Shown here in pieces: positions 47,658 to 54,777 of a stretch of 59,513 nucleotides of DNA. Under the pieces are notes generated by a model that was not told where the DNA came from, did no database searches, and saw only the letters and a list, made by a program, of their open reading frames with translations. Source of the DNA: a virus; the IMG/VR virus record IMGVR_UViG_3300048014_000052, positions 1 to 59,513 of that record; one strand, given 5' to 3'. The position numbers were made by a program, and so were the translations under genes. The first letter of the stretch is position 1. Each line of letters opens with the position of its first letter.

Positions 47658-48095
47658 TTAGTCGGTTTTTGAACTATTAGCGCCGCGCGTCCGCATCAAC
47701 GCAGGATGCAGCTTCCGAGCCGCCCAGATAACGCCTTGCTGCATGCGCCGCCCGTTGGCGAGACTGAACCCGCGATCAAGGGCGGCCGCGAGGTACGAGT
47801 CCGACAAGGCATAGATGGCCCTCGCGTCGTGGCATTCCTGCAGAAAGAGCGGAATCGCGCGGCCCATCTGGCGAGTCCATCGGCGATGCGCGCGGCGCTC
47901 AGCCGTTTCGGGCATGTGATGGATCTGGCAATATCCGCGCTCCAGAGCGAAGGCATGCGCGGCGTCGGAGCTCGGAAAGCGGCGCTTGTCGTGGTCGCCT
48001 GGCCCGCGGTCCCGCCAGACATTGAGAATGGCCCCGTCGATACCGTGGCCGCTATGGCTGGAAACGTGCCAGACATCACGCGTGCAGACGCTCAT
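47658..48095 (-). CDS. hypothetical protein downstream of RadC-like gene
   Basis: A 145-aa protein with GHGIDGAILNVWRDRGPGDH, KRRFPSSDAAHAFALERGYC and HMPETAERRAHRRWTRQMGR. His/Arg-rich with a beta start and helical end; a DNA- or RNA-binding role would fit the charge. Its ATG overlaps the RadC-like stop (ATGA), so both are made from leader B. Unknown family. Confidence 0.6.
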   Translation of the reverse strand: MSVCTRDVWHVSSHSGHGIDGAILNVWRDRGPGDHDKRRFPSSDAAHAFALERGYCQIHHMPETAERRAHRRWTRQMGRAIPLFLQECHDARAIYALSDSYLAAALDRGFSLANGRRMQQGVIWAARKLHPALMRTRGANSSKTD

Positions 48096-48730
48096 GACAT
48101 GAGCCCCAAGGCCCGCATGCTGGCGATTCCATCGCGGCCGACCACGATATGATCATGCGTGGAGATGCCCAGCGCGCGGCAAGCCAAGAGCACCTTGTCC
48201 GTGATTTGAACATCAGCCGCCGAGGGCGTCGGATCGCCAGAAGGGTGATTATGCGCCAGGATGATGGCGCTCGCGTCCAACTCCAGAGCGCGGCGCGCCA
48301 CCTCGCGCGGATAGACCGGGGCATGGTCAACGGTGCCCTCGCTCATGATCTCATCGGCGATCAGCTGATTGCGCTTATCCAGGAAGAAAACGCGGAATTG
48401 TTCGCGCGTCGCGCCGGCCATGGCCTCGCGCGCATAGGCGAGCAGCCCAGCCCATCCCGTGATTTGAGTCCTCTTGCGGACATAGGGAGCGCCGACCTCG
48501 CTCACGCCCGTGACCGGCTCCAGCATGCGCCGCACAACGGCTTCCCGCTGGGAAGACGACAACATGGCGAGGCCATCGGCGCCATGCTCACGCAAGATGT
48601 TGATCGCGGCGACTTCGACGCCCAGATTCTCGACGGAAAGGGCCGGGGCCGGGGCATGCGCCGCGTTATGCGTCGCGACCGCATTGGCTGCAGGCTGGCC
48701 TAGATCGTCGCTGAAAAGGTCACGGGTCAT
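48092..48730 (-). CDS. RadC-like JAB-domain protein
   Basis: A 212-aa protein with EQFRVFFLDKRNQLIADEIM, VDHAPVYPREVARRALELDA and the JAMM metal motif ILAHNHPSGDPTPSAADVQI (H-x-H-P-S-G-x-x-x-P-S-x-x-D). This is the RadC/DUF2466 family, metal-dependent and common in phages and plasmids, once linked to DNA repair and now often to anti-restriction or unknown roles. It starts from leader B and shares a transcript with the 47658 gene. Confidence 0.85.
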   Translation of the reverse strand: MTRDLFSDDLGQPAANAVATHNAAHAPAPALSVENLGVEVAAINILREHGADGLAMLSSSQREAVVRRMLEPVTGVSEVGAPYVRKRTQITGWAGLLAYAREAMAGATREQFRVFFLDKRNQLIADEIMSEGTVDHAPVYPREVARRALELDASAIILAHNHPSGDPTPSAADVQITDKVLLACRALGISTHDHIVVGRDGIASMRALGLMS

Positions 48731-48827
48731 AGTCTTGCTCTCCTATCGGCGCCCTGGCGGGGCTGATGAATGTTGATAGCACTATTCACGCGACACGCCA
48801 ACGATAAGCGGAATCAATCGTTTACAG
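48731..48827 (-). promoter_or_regulatory. early promoter-hairpin leader, copy B
   Basis: On the minus strand: CTGTAAACGATTG (48827-48815), TTGGCG, 17 bases, extended -10 TGC-TATCAA (48781-48773), 9 bases, hairpin GCCC-CGCCA-GGGC (48763-48751), GGGCGCCGATAGGAG (48754-48740) and ATG 48730. The upstream element overlaps the stop of the gene at 48814. Confidence 0.75.
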
Positions 48828-49065
48828 TTTTAAGCATTTCCGAACGGTCCGCGTTTTCAGCTGCGCGAACCAAGGCGCACAGATCCGCCATGGCTCTTTC
48901 AGCGGATTGCCGATCATTCCGCGCCATGGCGAGTCCCTCCTGGAAGCCCCGCCAATAGGTCGCATCCCAGCGATCCCAGCCATAGGACCGGCACCCAGAC
49001 GAGCCGCGCAACAATCCCTCTGCGTAGCGATCGGCTGCAGGCGAGATAGGATTTCGCTCCTTCAT
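48814..49065 (-). CDS. hypothetical 83-aa protein
   Basis: MKERNPISPAADRYAEGLLR then SYGWDRWDATYWRGFQEGLA and a helical tail (AERAMADLCALVRAAENADR). Aromatic-rich centre (W-D-x-x-Y-W-R-G-F) like small phage accessory proteins. The start overlaps the upstream stop. No family recognised. Confidence 0.6.
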   Translation of the reverse strand: MKERNPISPAADRYAEGLLRGSSGCRSYGWDRWDATYWRGFQEGLAMARNDRQSAERAMADLCALVRAAENADRSEMLKTVND

Positions 49066-49331
49066 ACCGAGGCCCCCAGCTCAGCGAGCAATTCAGCGTC
49101 TGACATGGTTTCGCCTCCACCATTCTCGCAATTCCACGCGGCGATCTGGGCGAAACACGCCTTGCGGTGCGCCCTCGCGCGGCGTTTCTGCGATGGCGTG
49201 CCCATCGCCGCGATTATGTCGCATCGCTCCAGATCGCGCGCTATAGCCTGCTCCGTTTCATGCCGCGGATTTGGAGTTGATAGCAGTTTCGCGGATTGGC
49301 CGACCGAGGCCACTTGATCGGCCCCATTCAT
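49062..49331 (-). CDS. hypothetical 89-aa protein
   Basis: Contains RHETEQAIARDLERCDIIAA and KRRARAHRKACFAQIAAWNC, a basic helical centre, ending with MSDAELLAELGASV. The start overlaps the upstream stop (ATGA) and its stop overlaps the 49065 gene. Could bind nucleic acid; unproven. Confidence 0.55.
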   Translation of the reverse strand: MNGADQVASVGQSAKLLSTPNPRHETEQAIARDLERCDIIAAMGTPSQKRRARAHRKACFAQIAAWNCENGGGETMSDAELLAELGASV

Positions 49332-49828
49332 GACGCACGCCCAGCCTGATAAGCGGCCTCTTCGGCGAATTCGCGCAAAAACCGTTCGCGCAAATCAAGC
49401 GCGGCGATCATGGCGATAGGCTTCAGATGCGCCGCAATCGCCGTCCAGGCCCGCGCCCCTTCCGTGCGCACAAGGCGCCGTTGATAGGCTTCAAGCAACC
49501 TCGCCCAATCGCCGATTGGCGCAGCGCGCGACGCTAACCCCATGAAACGGCGATATAAAAGCCCCTCATTTCGCGCGCACAGAATGAGCGTTTCGGCGGC
49601 CTCAATGCGCAGAGCGTCTATGTTCTCAGACGGCGCGACCGAGGCCAGACCAACAGCAACTCCCTGTGCGTCACGCCCTCCAACCCATTCAACCCCTATC
49701 CGCTCTATCGCCTCATGTGCTTCAGCCAACTCCATCAGTTCAGCGATAACGCCCGCCAAGTCCTCGCCCGTCTCGCAGACGCGCTTTTCGCGCGACCGCC
49801 CAAACCGCTCATATCTGATTGTGATCAT
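49328..49828 (-). CDS. hypothetical protein, first gene of early operon C
   Basis: A 166-aa protein: MITIRYERFGRSREKRVCET then GEDLAGVIAELMELAEAHEA and a helical remainder with many Ala/Arg/Leu (LYRRFMGLASRAAPIGDWAR). AAGGAG stands 10-11 bases before ATG 49828 in leader C. Predicted all-helical C-terminal half with a beta start. No family recognised. Confidence 0.6.
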   Translation of the reverse strand: MITIRYERFGRSREKRVCETGEDLAGVIAELMELAEAHEAIERIGVEWVGGRDAQGVAVGLASVAPSENIDALRIEAAETLILCARNEGLLYRRFMGLASRAAPIGDWARLLEAYQRRLVRTEGARAWTAIAAHLKPIAMIAALDLRERFLREFAEEAAYQAGRAS

Positions 49829-49917
49829 TGGCTTTTAGCTCCTTGTCGGCGCCCAGAATTGGGCCTGAAACGCAATATATCGCAGAGACAGAGGCGCGTC
49901 CGAAATATCGTTTAGAA
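49829..49917 (-). promoter_or_regulatory. early promoter-hairpin leader, copy C
   Basis: On the minus strand: TTCTAAACGATAT (49917-49905), extended -10 TGC-GATATA (49884-49876), 11 bases, hairpin GCCCA-ATTC-TGGGC (49864-49851), GGGCGCCGACAAGGAG (49854-49839) and ATG 49828. Same design as copies A, B and D, with the same hairpin sequence as copy D. Confidence 0.75.
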
Positions 49918-50224
49918 TTTTATCGTAAACTGCGTTCAACCCCGAAAACGCGTCGCCAAATCGAAGAAACGCGCGCGCGGCGCCATACAAACCGCAAGGG
50001 GAAGTGTCGCCAAAACCGGGGTTGAGACTTTTGGAGTCGCGCATTGTGTTAAAAATCGCGTGTTTTCGGCCCATTTGGGGGCGAGAGGCGGCGCCGAGGG
50101 CGAAAACCAGGCTTTTGACGCTCATGCGGCGAGATTACGCGCAGCACGGTCACGAAAACCGCAAATCCGGGCCACTGGCGGCGATTTAAGACCTAGAACC
50201 CCATGACAGGGGTGTTGAGAAACG
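49918..50224. other. gene-free region with 9-bp inverted repeat
   Basis: No credible gene. TCAACCCCG at 49936-49944 and CGGGGTTGA at 50017-50025 form a perfect inverted repeat about 72 bases apart, with GTCGCCAAA twice between them. CCCC-ATGACA-GGGG lies further right. It could be a centromere-like or origin site for the neighbouring ParB gene, but no standard parS palindrome is present. Confidence 0.4.
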
Positions 50225-50262
50225 AAAAAGCCGCCACGCGCGTTCTAGTGACGCGTAGCGGC
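50225..50262 (-). terminator. intrinsic terminator after parB
   Basis: On the minus strand GCCGCTACGCG pairs with CGCGTGGCGGC (one G-T pair) and is followed by TTTTT. It ends the leftward operon of the ParB gene, 36 nt after its stop. Confidence 0.85.
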
Positions 50263-50298
50263 GATGTTTCGAGATGGGCGAATATGTCAGATTAGGGC

Positions 50299-51147
50299 CT
50301 AATTTGCAGAGGCATTCCGAAGCGCGGTTTCAATCCGGAGGATATCGCCCCGCATGGCGGCGAAGAGATCGGCCAGAGATTGCGCCCGATCCGGATTGAT
50401 CCGCTTCACAGCGACGACCTGATTGTCGACGGCCGACGCGGTTAGCAGGGCTGTCACGCGTCGGACCGTGGCTTCAAACCCTTGCGCCAGACGTTTGGTT
50501 GACTCCGGAATTTCATCGGTAAAGCCGAAGGCGTCGAGCTGACTCGACTCGGCTTCCAGATCCGCGCGGCGGCTTTTGAGCTCCAGAGACGTTTTGACGC
50601 GTCCGGCCCGGATATCATCAAACAGACGGTCTTGGTCGCGCGAATCCAACTTGGACATTTCCAGGGCTTGTTCGGCCGAGATCTGGCCGGATCGCGCCAA
50701 GGCCTGATATTCATCGCGCAGCTGTAGCAGTGAGACGCGCCACTTGATCCGGAAGGGCGCGACGCCGAGCTGTTTGGCCAGCTCGTCGACGGTCAATCCC
50801 ATGGTCAAGCAACGCTGATAGGCGACCGCCTCTTCAATTAGGTTCACGTCGCGTCGCATGGCGTTTTCAATGATCGCCTGCAGCATGACGGTTCGGTCAT
50901 CCATATCTTGCACAAGGCAGGGAATGGATTCGCAGCCCAAGAGTCCGTGCGCCCGGAAGCGACGCTCGCCCGCTACGATCATATATCCATCGCCGCGCGG
51001 TGTGACGGTTATGGGCTGAATCAGGCCTTGTGCGGCAATGGAGTCCGCCAGATCACGCAAAGCGTCCGGATCAAACGTCTGGCGAGGTTGATCAGGATTT
51101 CCATAGATGAGGCGGAGGGAAATATGCTCGATCTGGGCGCTGCTCAT
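50299..51147 (-). CDS. ParB/RepB-type partition or transcription protein
   Basis: A 282-aa protein with SSAQIEHISLRLIYGNPDQP and a ParB nucleotide site (DGYMIVAGERRFRAHGLLGC), then the binding motif VMLQAIIENAMRRDVNLIEE, the HTH TVDELAKQLGVAPFRIKWRV and a helical C-terminus for dimerisation. Full ParB architecture. No ParA partner is seen in the window. It could act as a segregation factor, nucleoid-binding protein or transcription regulator. ATG 51147 overlaps the upstream stop (ATGA). Confidence 0.85.
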   Translation of the reverse strand: MSSAQIEHISLRLIYGNPDQPRQTFDPDALRDLADSIAAQGLIQPITVTPRGDGYMIVAGERRFRAHGLLGCESIPCLVQDMDDRTVMLQAIIENAMRRDVNLIEEAVAYQRCLTMGLTVDELAKQLGVAPFRIKWRVSLLQLRDEYQALARSGQISAEQALEMSKLDSRDQDRLFDDIRAGRVKTSLELKSRRADLEAESSQLDAFGFTDEIPESTKRLAQGFEATVRRVTALLTASAVDNQVVAVKRINPDRAQSLADLFAAMRGDILRIETALRNASAN

Positions 51148-51422
51148 GACGCGCCCCCGATCACGCCACGAACCGCCAGCATGCCGACGACTCGAGTCGT
51201 CCAGGTGTCCCAATCGCGGGCGCCGGGGCCATTGTGGGCCGCCGTCATCATCCCGCACTGGCCAGCTAATCCTAGCTTCTCGGTTAGCGCTTTGCGCTCA
51301 CGGCGGCTGAGCTCATGCAGCGCGGCGATCGCCAGCATGGGAACGGATGACGTGACGCGCGGCGGCTGATCACGCGGAAGCGCGACGGCGGATAGTCCTA
51401 TCGGCGTCAAATGTGTAGTCAT
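51144..51422 (-). CDS. hypothetical protein preceding parB
   Basis: A 92-aa protein: MTTHLTPIGLSAVALPRDQP, SVPMLAIAALHELSRRERKA and GQCGMMTAAHNGPGARDWDT. Helical, possibly a partner of ParB because the two genes are coupled by ATGA and share leader D. GGAG stands 9-10 bases before ATG 51422. Not a recognised ParA. Confidence 0.6.
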   Translation of the reverse strand: MTTHLTPIGLSAVALPRDQPPRVTSSVPMLAIAALHELSRRERKALTEKLGLAGQCGMMTAAHNGPGARDWDTWTTRVVGMLAVRGVIGGAS

Positions 51423-51510
51423 GTGATCGACTCCTATCGGCGCCCAGAATTGGGCTGAGGTCACAATAGCAGATAGCAACCCTTGCTCCACGCATATCGC
51501 TTACAATTTG
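51423..51510 (-). promoter_or_regulatory. early promoter-hairpin leader, copy D
   Basis: On the minus strand: TTGTAAGCGATAT (51506-51494), extended -10 TGC-TATTGT (51471-51463), 7 bases, hairpin GCCCA-ATTC-TGGGC (51455-51442), GGGCGCCGATAGGAG (51445-51431) and ATG 51422. Drives the ParB operon. Confidence 0.75.
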
Positions 51511-51604
51511 AAGCGTTTAGCGCGCGTGGCGCGGTCTGGGCGCACGGGGTCTCGACCGTCGGTCTGGGCGTGGGTTAGACGGCCCAGGAAGGCGACGCGC
51601 CGCG

Positions 51605-51799
51605 TTAGTCGCAGGCGCTCGCACGATGCGAGATATCAGGCCAGGCGGCCGCCAGGCAGACCGCATAAGCACTCCCAGCGATGGGAGCCGTTTCCCGAAG
51701 GGGCGCCATTTTTCGGGCCGCGTTTAGACGCCCACACATCCCCCAAAAACAAAACACTTTGATCTGCTGATCGTCCTCAAGGCGCTCAATATCGCTCAT
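51605..51799 (-). CDS. doubtful 64-aa hypothetical protein
   Basis: MSDIERLEDDQQIKVFCFWG then MAPLRETAPIAGSAYAVCLA. The composition looks protein-like, with acidic start and mixed hydrophobic body, but there is no Shine-Dalgarno (CCCCCC precedes the ATG) and no operon partner. Left as a possible gene only. Confidence 0.3.
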   Translation of the reverse strand: MSDIERLEDDQQIKVFCFWGMCGRLNAARKMAPLRETAPIAGSAYAVCLAAAWPDISHRASACD

Positions 51800-52190
51800 G
51801 CGGGGGGTTTTATGCGCGAGAAGGGGGTGAATATCTGGCCGTCGACAGTGCTTACCGGCTCAGAAAAGGCCCCTGGGGTCGAAAACGGGATGGGGGGTGG
51901 GGGTTTTGGGTACTTTAAGGGGTCTAAAAAGTACCGGAGATGAGTCGAATTCGAGTCGGAAATGACCCGTGGGGGTTGAAATGGGAGTGTGGGGGGGTCT
52001 GCGAAAAATAAAAGTCGAGGTGTGGGGGTCGATATGGGGATTCCCATGACGGGGGAGGCGGGGATGATCCGCGGGGCGGTGAGACGGGGCCAGGAGGCAC
52101 GGTCGCTGGCACAGAAAACGCGAAGGGTTGCGCGGGGTGTTTCGCAGGGGGCGGAAAGCGTGTGGGATTAAGGGCGCGGGGATGGACAAA
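51800..52190 (+). other. G-rich gene-free region with imperfect repeats
   Basis: About 390 nt with many runs of four to seven G on the plus strand. GTGGGGGTTGAAATGGGA (51969-51986) recurs as GTGGGGGTCGATATGGGGA (52022-52040) and in weaker form near 51873. GGTACTTT (51909-51916) pairs with AAAGTACC (51928-51935). TCGAATTCGA at 51945-51954 is a palindrome. Open frames across it are Pro-rich translations of the G-runs and not credible genes. Confidence 0.55.
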
Positions 52191-52237
52191 TTTGGGTGCG
52201 GGTTGAGCGAAATGGTGCAGGCGCGCGAAAGTGTCGC

Positions 52238-52861
52238 CTACGCGCGGATTTCCGCTCGCGACCTGTTCTTCGCGCCCGAACGAGCCGCCTTGGGCCTCGG
52301 GGCCACAAGCGAGAAATCCGGATCCTGCTCCAAATCATATTCCAGCGCCCAGAGGGTTTTGCGGATGACGCCGAATTCCATGGCGAGGCGGATGTAGCGC
52401 TTGGAGGTCCGGGCCCGCACGGCGTCGATGGTGGACTTGGATACCCCGAGCTGGAACGCCCAGGCGGCGGACGTCACCTGGCCCGCGGTGAGCATGATCT
52501 GGCGGACCTGATCGTCCGTGAGGAGCGAGTCCGGACGCGCGGCTTTGATCGGCTTGGGCGTCACGGCCTCAAACGCCGGGAAGGCCGGGGGCTTGGGTTT
52601 CGGCGGCGCGCGGGGGTGAAGCTTCTTTGTCCATGCGCCCTTCTTCCAGGGCTTGATGCCGTGCTCGGCCATAAGCTCCCGGGCGCGCTTGTGCAGACCG
52701 CGGCGCATGCGGCTGACGGACAAGATGGAGGTGTTGAACCGGGCGGCCGTTACAGTCACGTCGTCCGTTCCGCGCAGGATCGCAAGGATCTGCTCGTCGT
52801 CCAGGGCGCGAAGGGCCTTGTGACTGTCGGGGCGGCAGGAGTGGGTCTTGCGCTGGCGCAT
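52238..52861 (-). CDS. DNA-binding protein with two HTH-like modules
   Basis: A 207-aa protein with two parallel HTH-like modules: LDDEQILAILRGTDDVTVTA plus ARFNTSILSVSRMRRGL (about 21-56), and LTDDQVRQIMLTAGQVTSAA then WAFQLGVSKSTIDAVRART (about 113-151). A Lys/Pro-rich linker (KKLHPRAPPKPKPP) joins them. The shared D-D-x-Q-[IV] start of each module suggests internal duplication. It may regulate its own promoter, where three 11-bp spaced repeats lie (52903-52931). Confidence 0.65.
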   Translation of the reverse strand: MRQRKTHSCRPDSHKALRALDDEQILAILRGTDDVTVTAARFNTSILSVSRMRRGLHKRARELMAEHGIKPWKKGAWTKKLHPRAPPKPKPPAFPAFEAVTPKPIKAARPDSLLTDDQVRQIMLTAGQVTSAAWAFQLGVSKSTIDAVRARTSKRYIRLAMEFGVIRKTLWALEYDLEQDPDFSLVAPRPKAARSGAKNRSRAEIRA

Positions 52862-52867
52862 GGCGGT

Positions 52868-52931
52868 ATTATGCCAAAGGCGCGCAGGCCAGTAAACTTC
52901 CGCGGCTATAGGGCGGCTATGGGCCGGCTAT
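52868..52931 (-). promoter_or_regulatory. leaderless promoter with three 11-bp-spaced CGGCTAT sites
   Basis: On the minus strand TTTACT (52896-52891) is 17 bases from CATAAT (52873-52868), which ends 7 bases before the ATG at 52861, so the transcript should be leaderless. Upstream, CGGCTAT recurs on the plus strand at 52903-52909, 52914-52920 and 52925-52931, exactly 11 bp apart. They lie on one DNA face and could bind the adjacent HTH protein. Confidence 0.65.
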
Positions 52932-53042
52932 GATCTTCCAGCGGACGCACGCGACACCTTCCGAAGGCTTCGACTCAAGGCCTGGAAGCGTCGGCGCGGG
53001 CAGCTTTAAGCGACGGTTCGGCTTTGGGTCCAAAATGGACGC

Positions 53043-53231
53043 TCACACGAACCTCCCAAACATCACGGCGAGAAAAATCGCCACGGCGCCGAACAGCCGA
53101 AACACGACGACCATGCGCCTGTTGTCTCCCCGCTCAAGCTGCTGTCCGCCCAGCTCAAACAACGCCATGGCGAAGAGCGACGCCAGAATCGCGCCCACGA
53201 CCATAAGACCGTGGCCGATGATCGCGTTCAA
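53043..53231 (-). CDS. small two-TM membrane protein
   Basis: A 62-aa protein: MNAIIGHGLMVVGAILASLF and a second segment RMVVVFRLFGAVAIFLAVMF separated by a charged turn (LGGQQLERGDNRR). Two likely membrane helices in hairpin topology. Start overlaps the upstream stop (ATGA). Might be a small holin, superinfection factor or unrelated membrane protein. Confidence 0.65.
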   Translation of the reverse strand: MNAIIGHGLMVVGAILASLFAMALFELGGQQLERGDNRRMVVVFRLFGAVAIFLAVMFGRFV

Positions 53232-53524
53232 TGCCGTGTCTCCCGCTGCGGCGTCGGCGGATGCGCGGACAGATAGCAGAAGGCCGCGACCGCGGCCCGT
53301 ACGAACCCCTCGTCGGCCAGCAGTTGCAGCATTTCCTCTATCGTCGGAGACCGCATCACCATGTCGTGTGTGAGCATCGACGCCTGGGCGCAGTAAAGGC
53401 AGATCAAGACTGACCCAGGACCCGGGGCTTCAAAATCAGGGGCCGACTCAATAGCCTGATCATTTACCTTTCCGCAGGACGGACAGATCATGGGCTTTGT
53501 GGCGTGAGACTTGAGTTCGGTCAT
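53228..53524 (-). CDS. zinc-ribbon-like hypothetical protein
   Basis: A 98-aa protein: MTELKSHATKPMICPSCGKV, then LICLYCAQASMLTHDMVMRS and a helical part EEMLQLLADEGFVRAAVAAF. Two CxxC pairs suggest one zinc site. It is coupled with the membrane protein gene (ATGA). No family recognised. Confidence 0.65.
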   Translation of the reverse strand: MTELKSHATKPMICPSCGKVNDQAIESAPDFEAPGPGSVLICLYCAQASMLTHDMVMRSPTIEEMLQLLADEGFVRAAVAAFCYLSAHPPTPQRETRH

Positions 53525-53565
53525 GGCTAATCCCAATCCTGCTCTGACGCCTCTGGCGGATCCTC

Positions 53566-53811
53566 TCAAAATTCCCGCTCAATGCGCTCCTTCTCGGCGT
53601 CCGAAAGCTCCAGTAGCGGCGGATTCGTAAGGTTGTCGTCGGCCTTCAGCCACGCCTTGATCACCTCGCATTCAATGGGCTCGGCCGGATAGCAGCTCTC
53701 GGGCGGCCCATAGGTCTGCGCGTCGCATCCCCAGCTGTTCACCCTGATTTCGACCACAATCTCGGTCTCCCCATCGTCGCGAACCGCATCCTGGAAATAG
53801 GTCGAGCTCAT
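53566..53811 (-). CDS. hypothetical acidic protein
   Basis: An 81-aa protein: MSSTYFQDAVRDDGETEIVV, EIRVNSWGCDAQTYGPPESC and a C-terminal LSDAEKERIEREF. Acidic, with two cysteines. ATG 53811 overlaps the upstream stop (ATGA). Unrecognised. Confidence 0.6.
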   Translation of the reverse strand: MSSTYFQDAVRDDGETEIVVEIRVNSWGCDAQTYGPPESCYPAEPIECEVIKAWLKADDNLTNPPLLELSDAEKERIEREF

Positions 53812-54056
53812 GACCCATGCCTCGGTTGAGCGGCCCCGGTCTTGAATTGGATGAGCGGTATGATCCACTCTTCCGCGCAGGTGTCACACCACACGTAGGC
53901 GCGATTGCCCTCCCCGAACGCGATCAGTGGGACCGAGTCCTCAGGGATCGGCGCGTCGCAAATTGAGCAGGTGCATTCGCCCAGGTCGATGAGCGACACT
54001 CGCCGCACGGCGCCGAAGCGCGGATCGCGGTCAGGGATCTGATCGGATGTGTCCAT
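53808..54056 (-). CDS. zinc-finger-like hypothetical protein
   Basis: An 82-aa protein with LGECTCSICDAPIPEDSVPL and YVWCDTCAEEWIIPL: C-x-x-C pairs 25-30 residues apart. This resembles the small Cys-rich proteins at 46447 and 53228. Coupled to the 53811 gene. Role unknown. Confidence 0.6.
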   Translation of the reverse strand: MDTSDQIPDRDPRFGAVRRVSLIDLGECTCSICDAPIPEDSVPLIAFGEGNRAYVWCDTCAEEWIIPLIQFKTGAAQPRHGS

Positions 54057-54086
54057 GTAAGAAGGCCTTTTCGTGGTGTGGTGAAG

Positions 54087-54302
54087 TCAGAATTTGCGCA
54101 GCGCGGCGTCGGCCCGGGCGGGATTTCCCGCGAGCTGCGACCGTGTGACATGCGCCGGCCTCGCGATGTTGGCCTGACGCAGGATCCGGTGAACCTTCGT
54201 CTCGTTCAGTTTCAGCGTCTTGGCGATGGCCGCCCTGCCCTGCCCGGCATAGTGCAACGCGATTACCGATTGGCGCAGATCAGCATCGACCTTCTTGGTC
54301 AT
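54087..54302 (-). CDS. small HTH protein
   Basis: A 71-aa protein: MTKKVDADLRQSVIALHYAG, QGRAAIAKTLKLNETKVHRI and LRQANIARPAHVTRSQLAG. The middle part is a homeodomain-like HTH (recognition helix ETKVHRILRQA). It could be a repressor of early genes. ATG 54302 overlaps the upstream stop (ATGA). Confidence 0.7.
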   Translation of the reverse strand: MTKKVDADLRQSVIALHYAGQGRAAIAKTLKLNETKVHRILRQANIARPAHVTRSQLAGNPARADAALRKF

Positions 54303-54472
54303 CGCTTTTTGCTCTTCGCCGCCTCGCGCTCCAATTGCCGGCGCACTTGGCGCGAGCGCGTCGCGAGGTCGATTTCGGGCGGCACGGACGCACCGCCAAT
54401 GGCCGCGATCTCACGACGCCGCTCCGGAGTCATGGCCGCGAAACCGCGGGGTTTTTTGGGTGCGTCAGTCAT
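54299..54472 (-). CDS. KGG-like small protein
   Basis: A 57-aa protein: MTDAPKKPRGFAAMTPERRR then EIAAIGGASVPPE and a charged helical end (QLEREAAKSKKR). R-G-F-A-x-M-x-P-E-R-R-R-E-I-A-x-x-G-G resembles the KGG motif of bacterial stress proteins, often seen in phage small genes. GGGAGG stands 6 bases before ATG 54472. Confidence 0.7.
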   Translation of the reverse strand: MTDAPKKPRGFAAMTPERRREIAAIGGASVPPEIDLATRSRQVRRQLEREAAKSKKR

Positions 54473-54597
54473 GCTTGGCCTCCCGGTGGTGATCAGGGTT
54501 TAGGTTTCAGAAAAGCAGTCCTTGGACAGAATCTGGCGCTTTGAGGATTGCGGGCTTTGCTGGGGCGACAGGTCTGGACACCGTGACCGATCCGGAC

Positions 54598-54777
54598 TTA
54601 GTAGTCCATCACATCGGCATGGATCATTCGCGTCGCCGTGATCTTGTTGGCGTCGGATTCCCACGTCCATTCTGCCGGCAGACAATCGCGACAGAACCGA
54701 CCGGCTGTCGGGCGCGTCGGCGGCCCGATCACGAAATGACCAAAGCCACCGCAGACCTCGCAGCGCGTCGAGATCAT
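54598..54777 (-). CDS. 59-aa zinc-ribbon microprotein
   Basis: MISTRCEVCGGFGHFVIGPP then TAGRFCRDCLPAEW and a charged end. Two CxxC pairs at about 6-9 and 29-32 suggest one zinc ion. ATG 54777 overlaps the upstream stop (ATGA). Between 54473 and 54597 no gene is seen. Confidence 0.65.
   Translation of the reverse strand: MISTRCEVCGGFGHFVIGPPTRPTAGRFCRDCLPAEWTWESDANKITATRMIHADVMDY

Noticed and set aside
49828-50125. Frames across leader C and the gene-free region
   Set aside because: They run through the conserved promoter-leader and through the inverted repeat; no start signal and no operon context.
51796-52189. Pro-rich minus-strand frames
   Set aside because: They are translations of the G-rich tracts in two overlapping frames, with no Shine-Dalgarno and no family signal.
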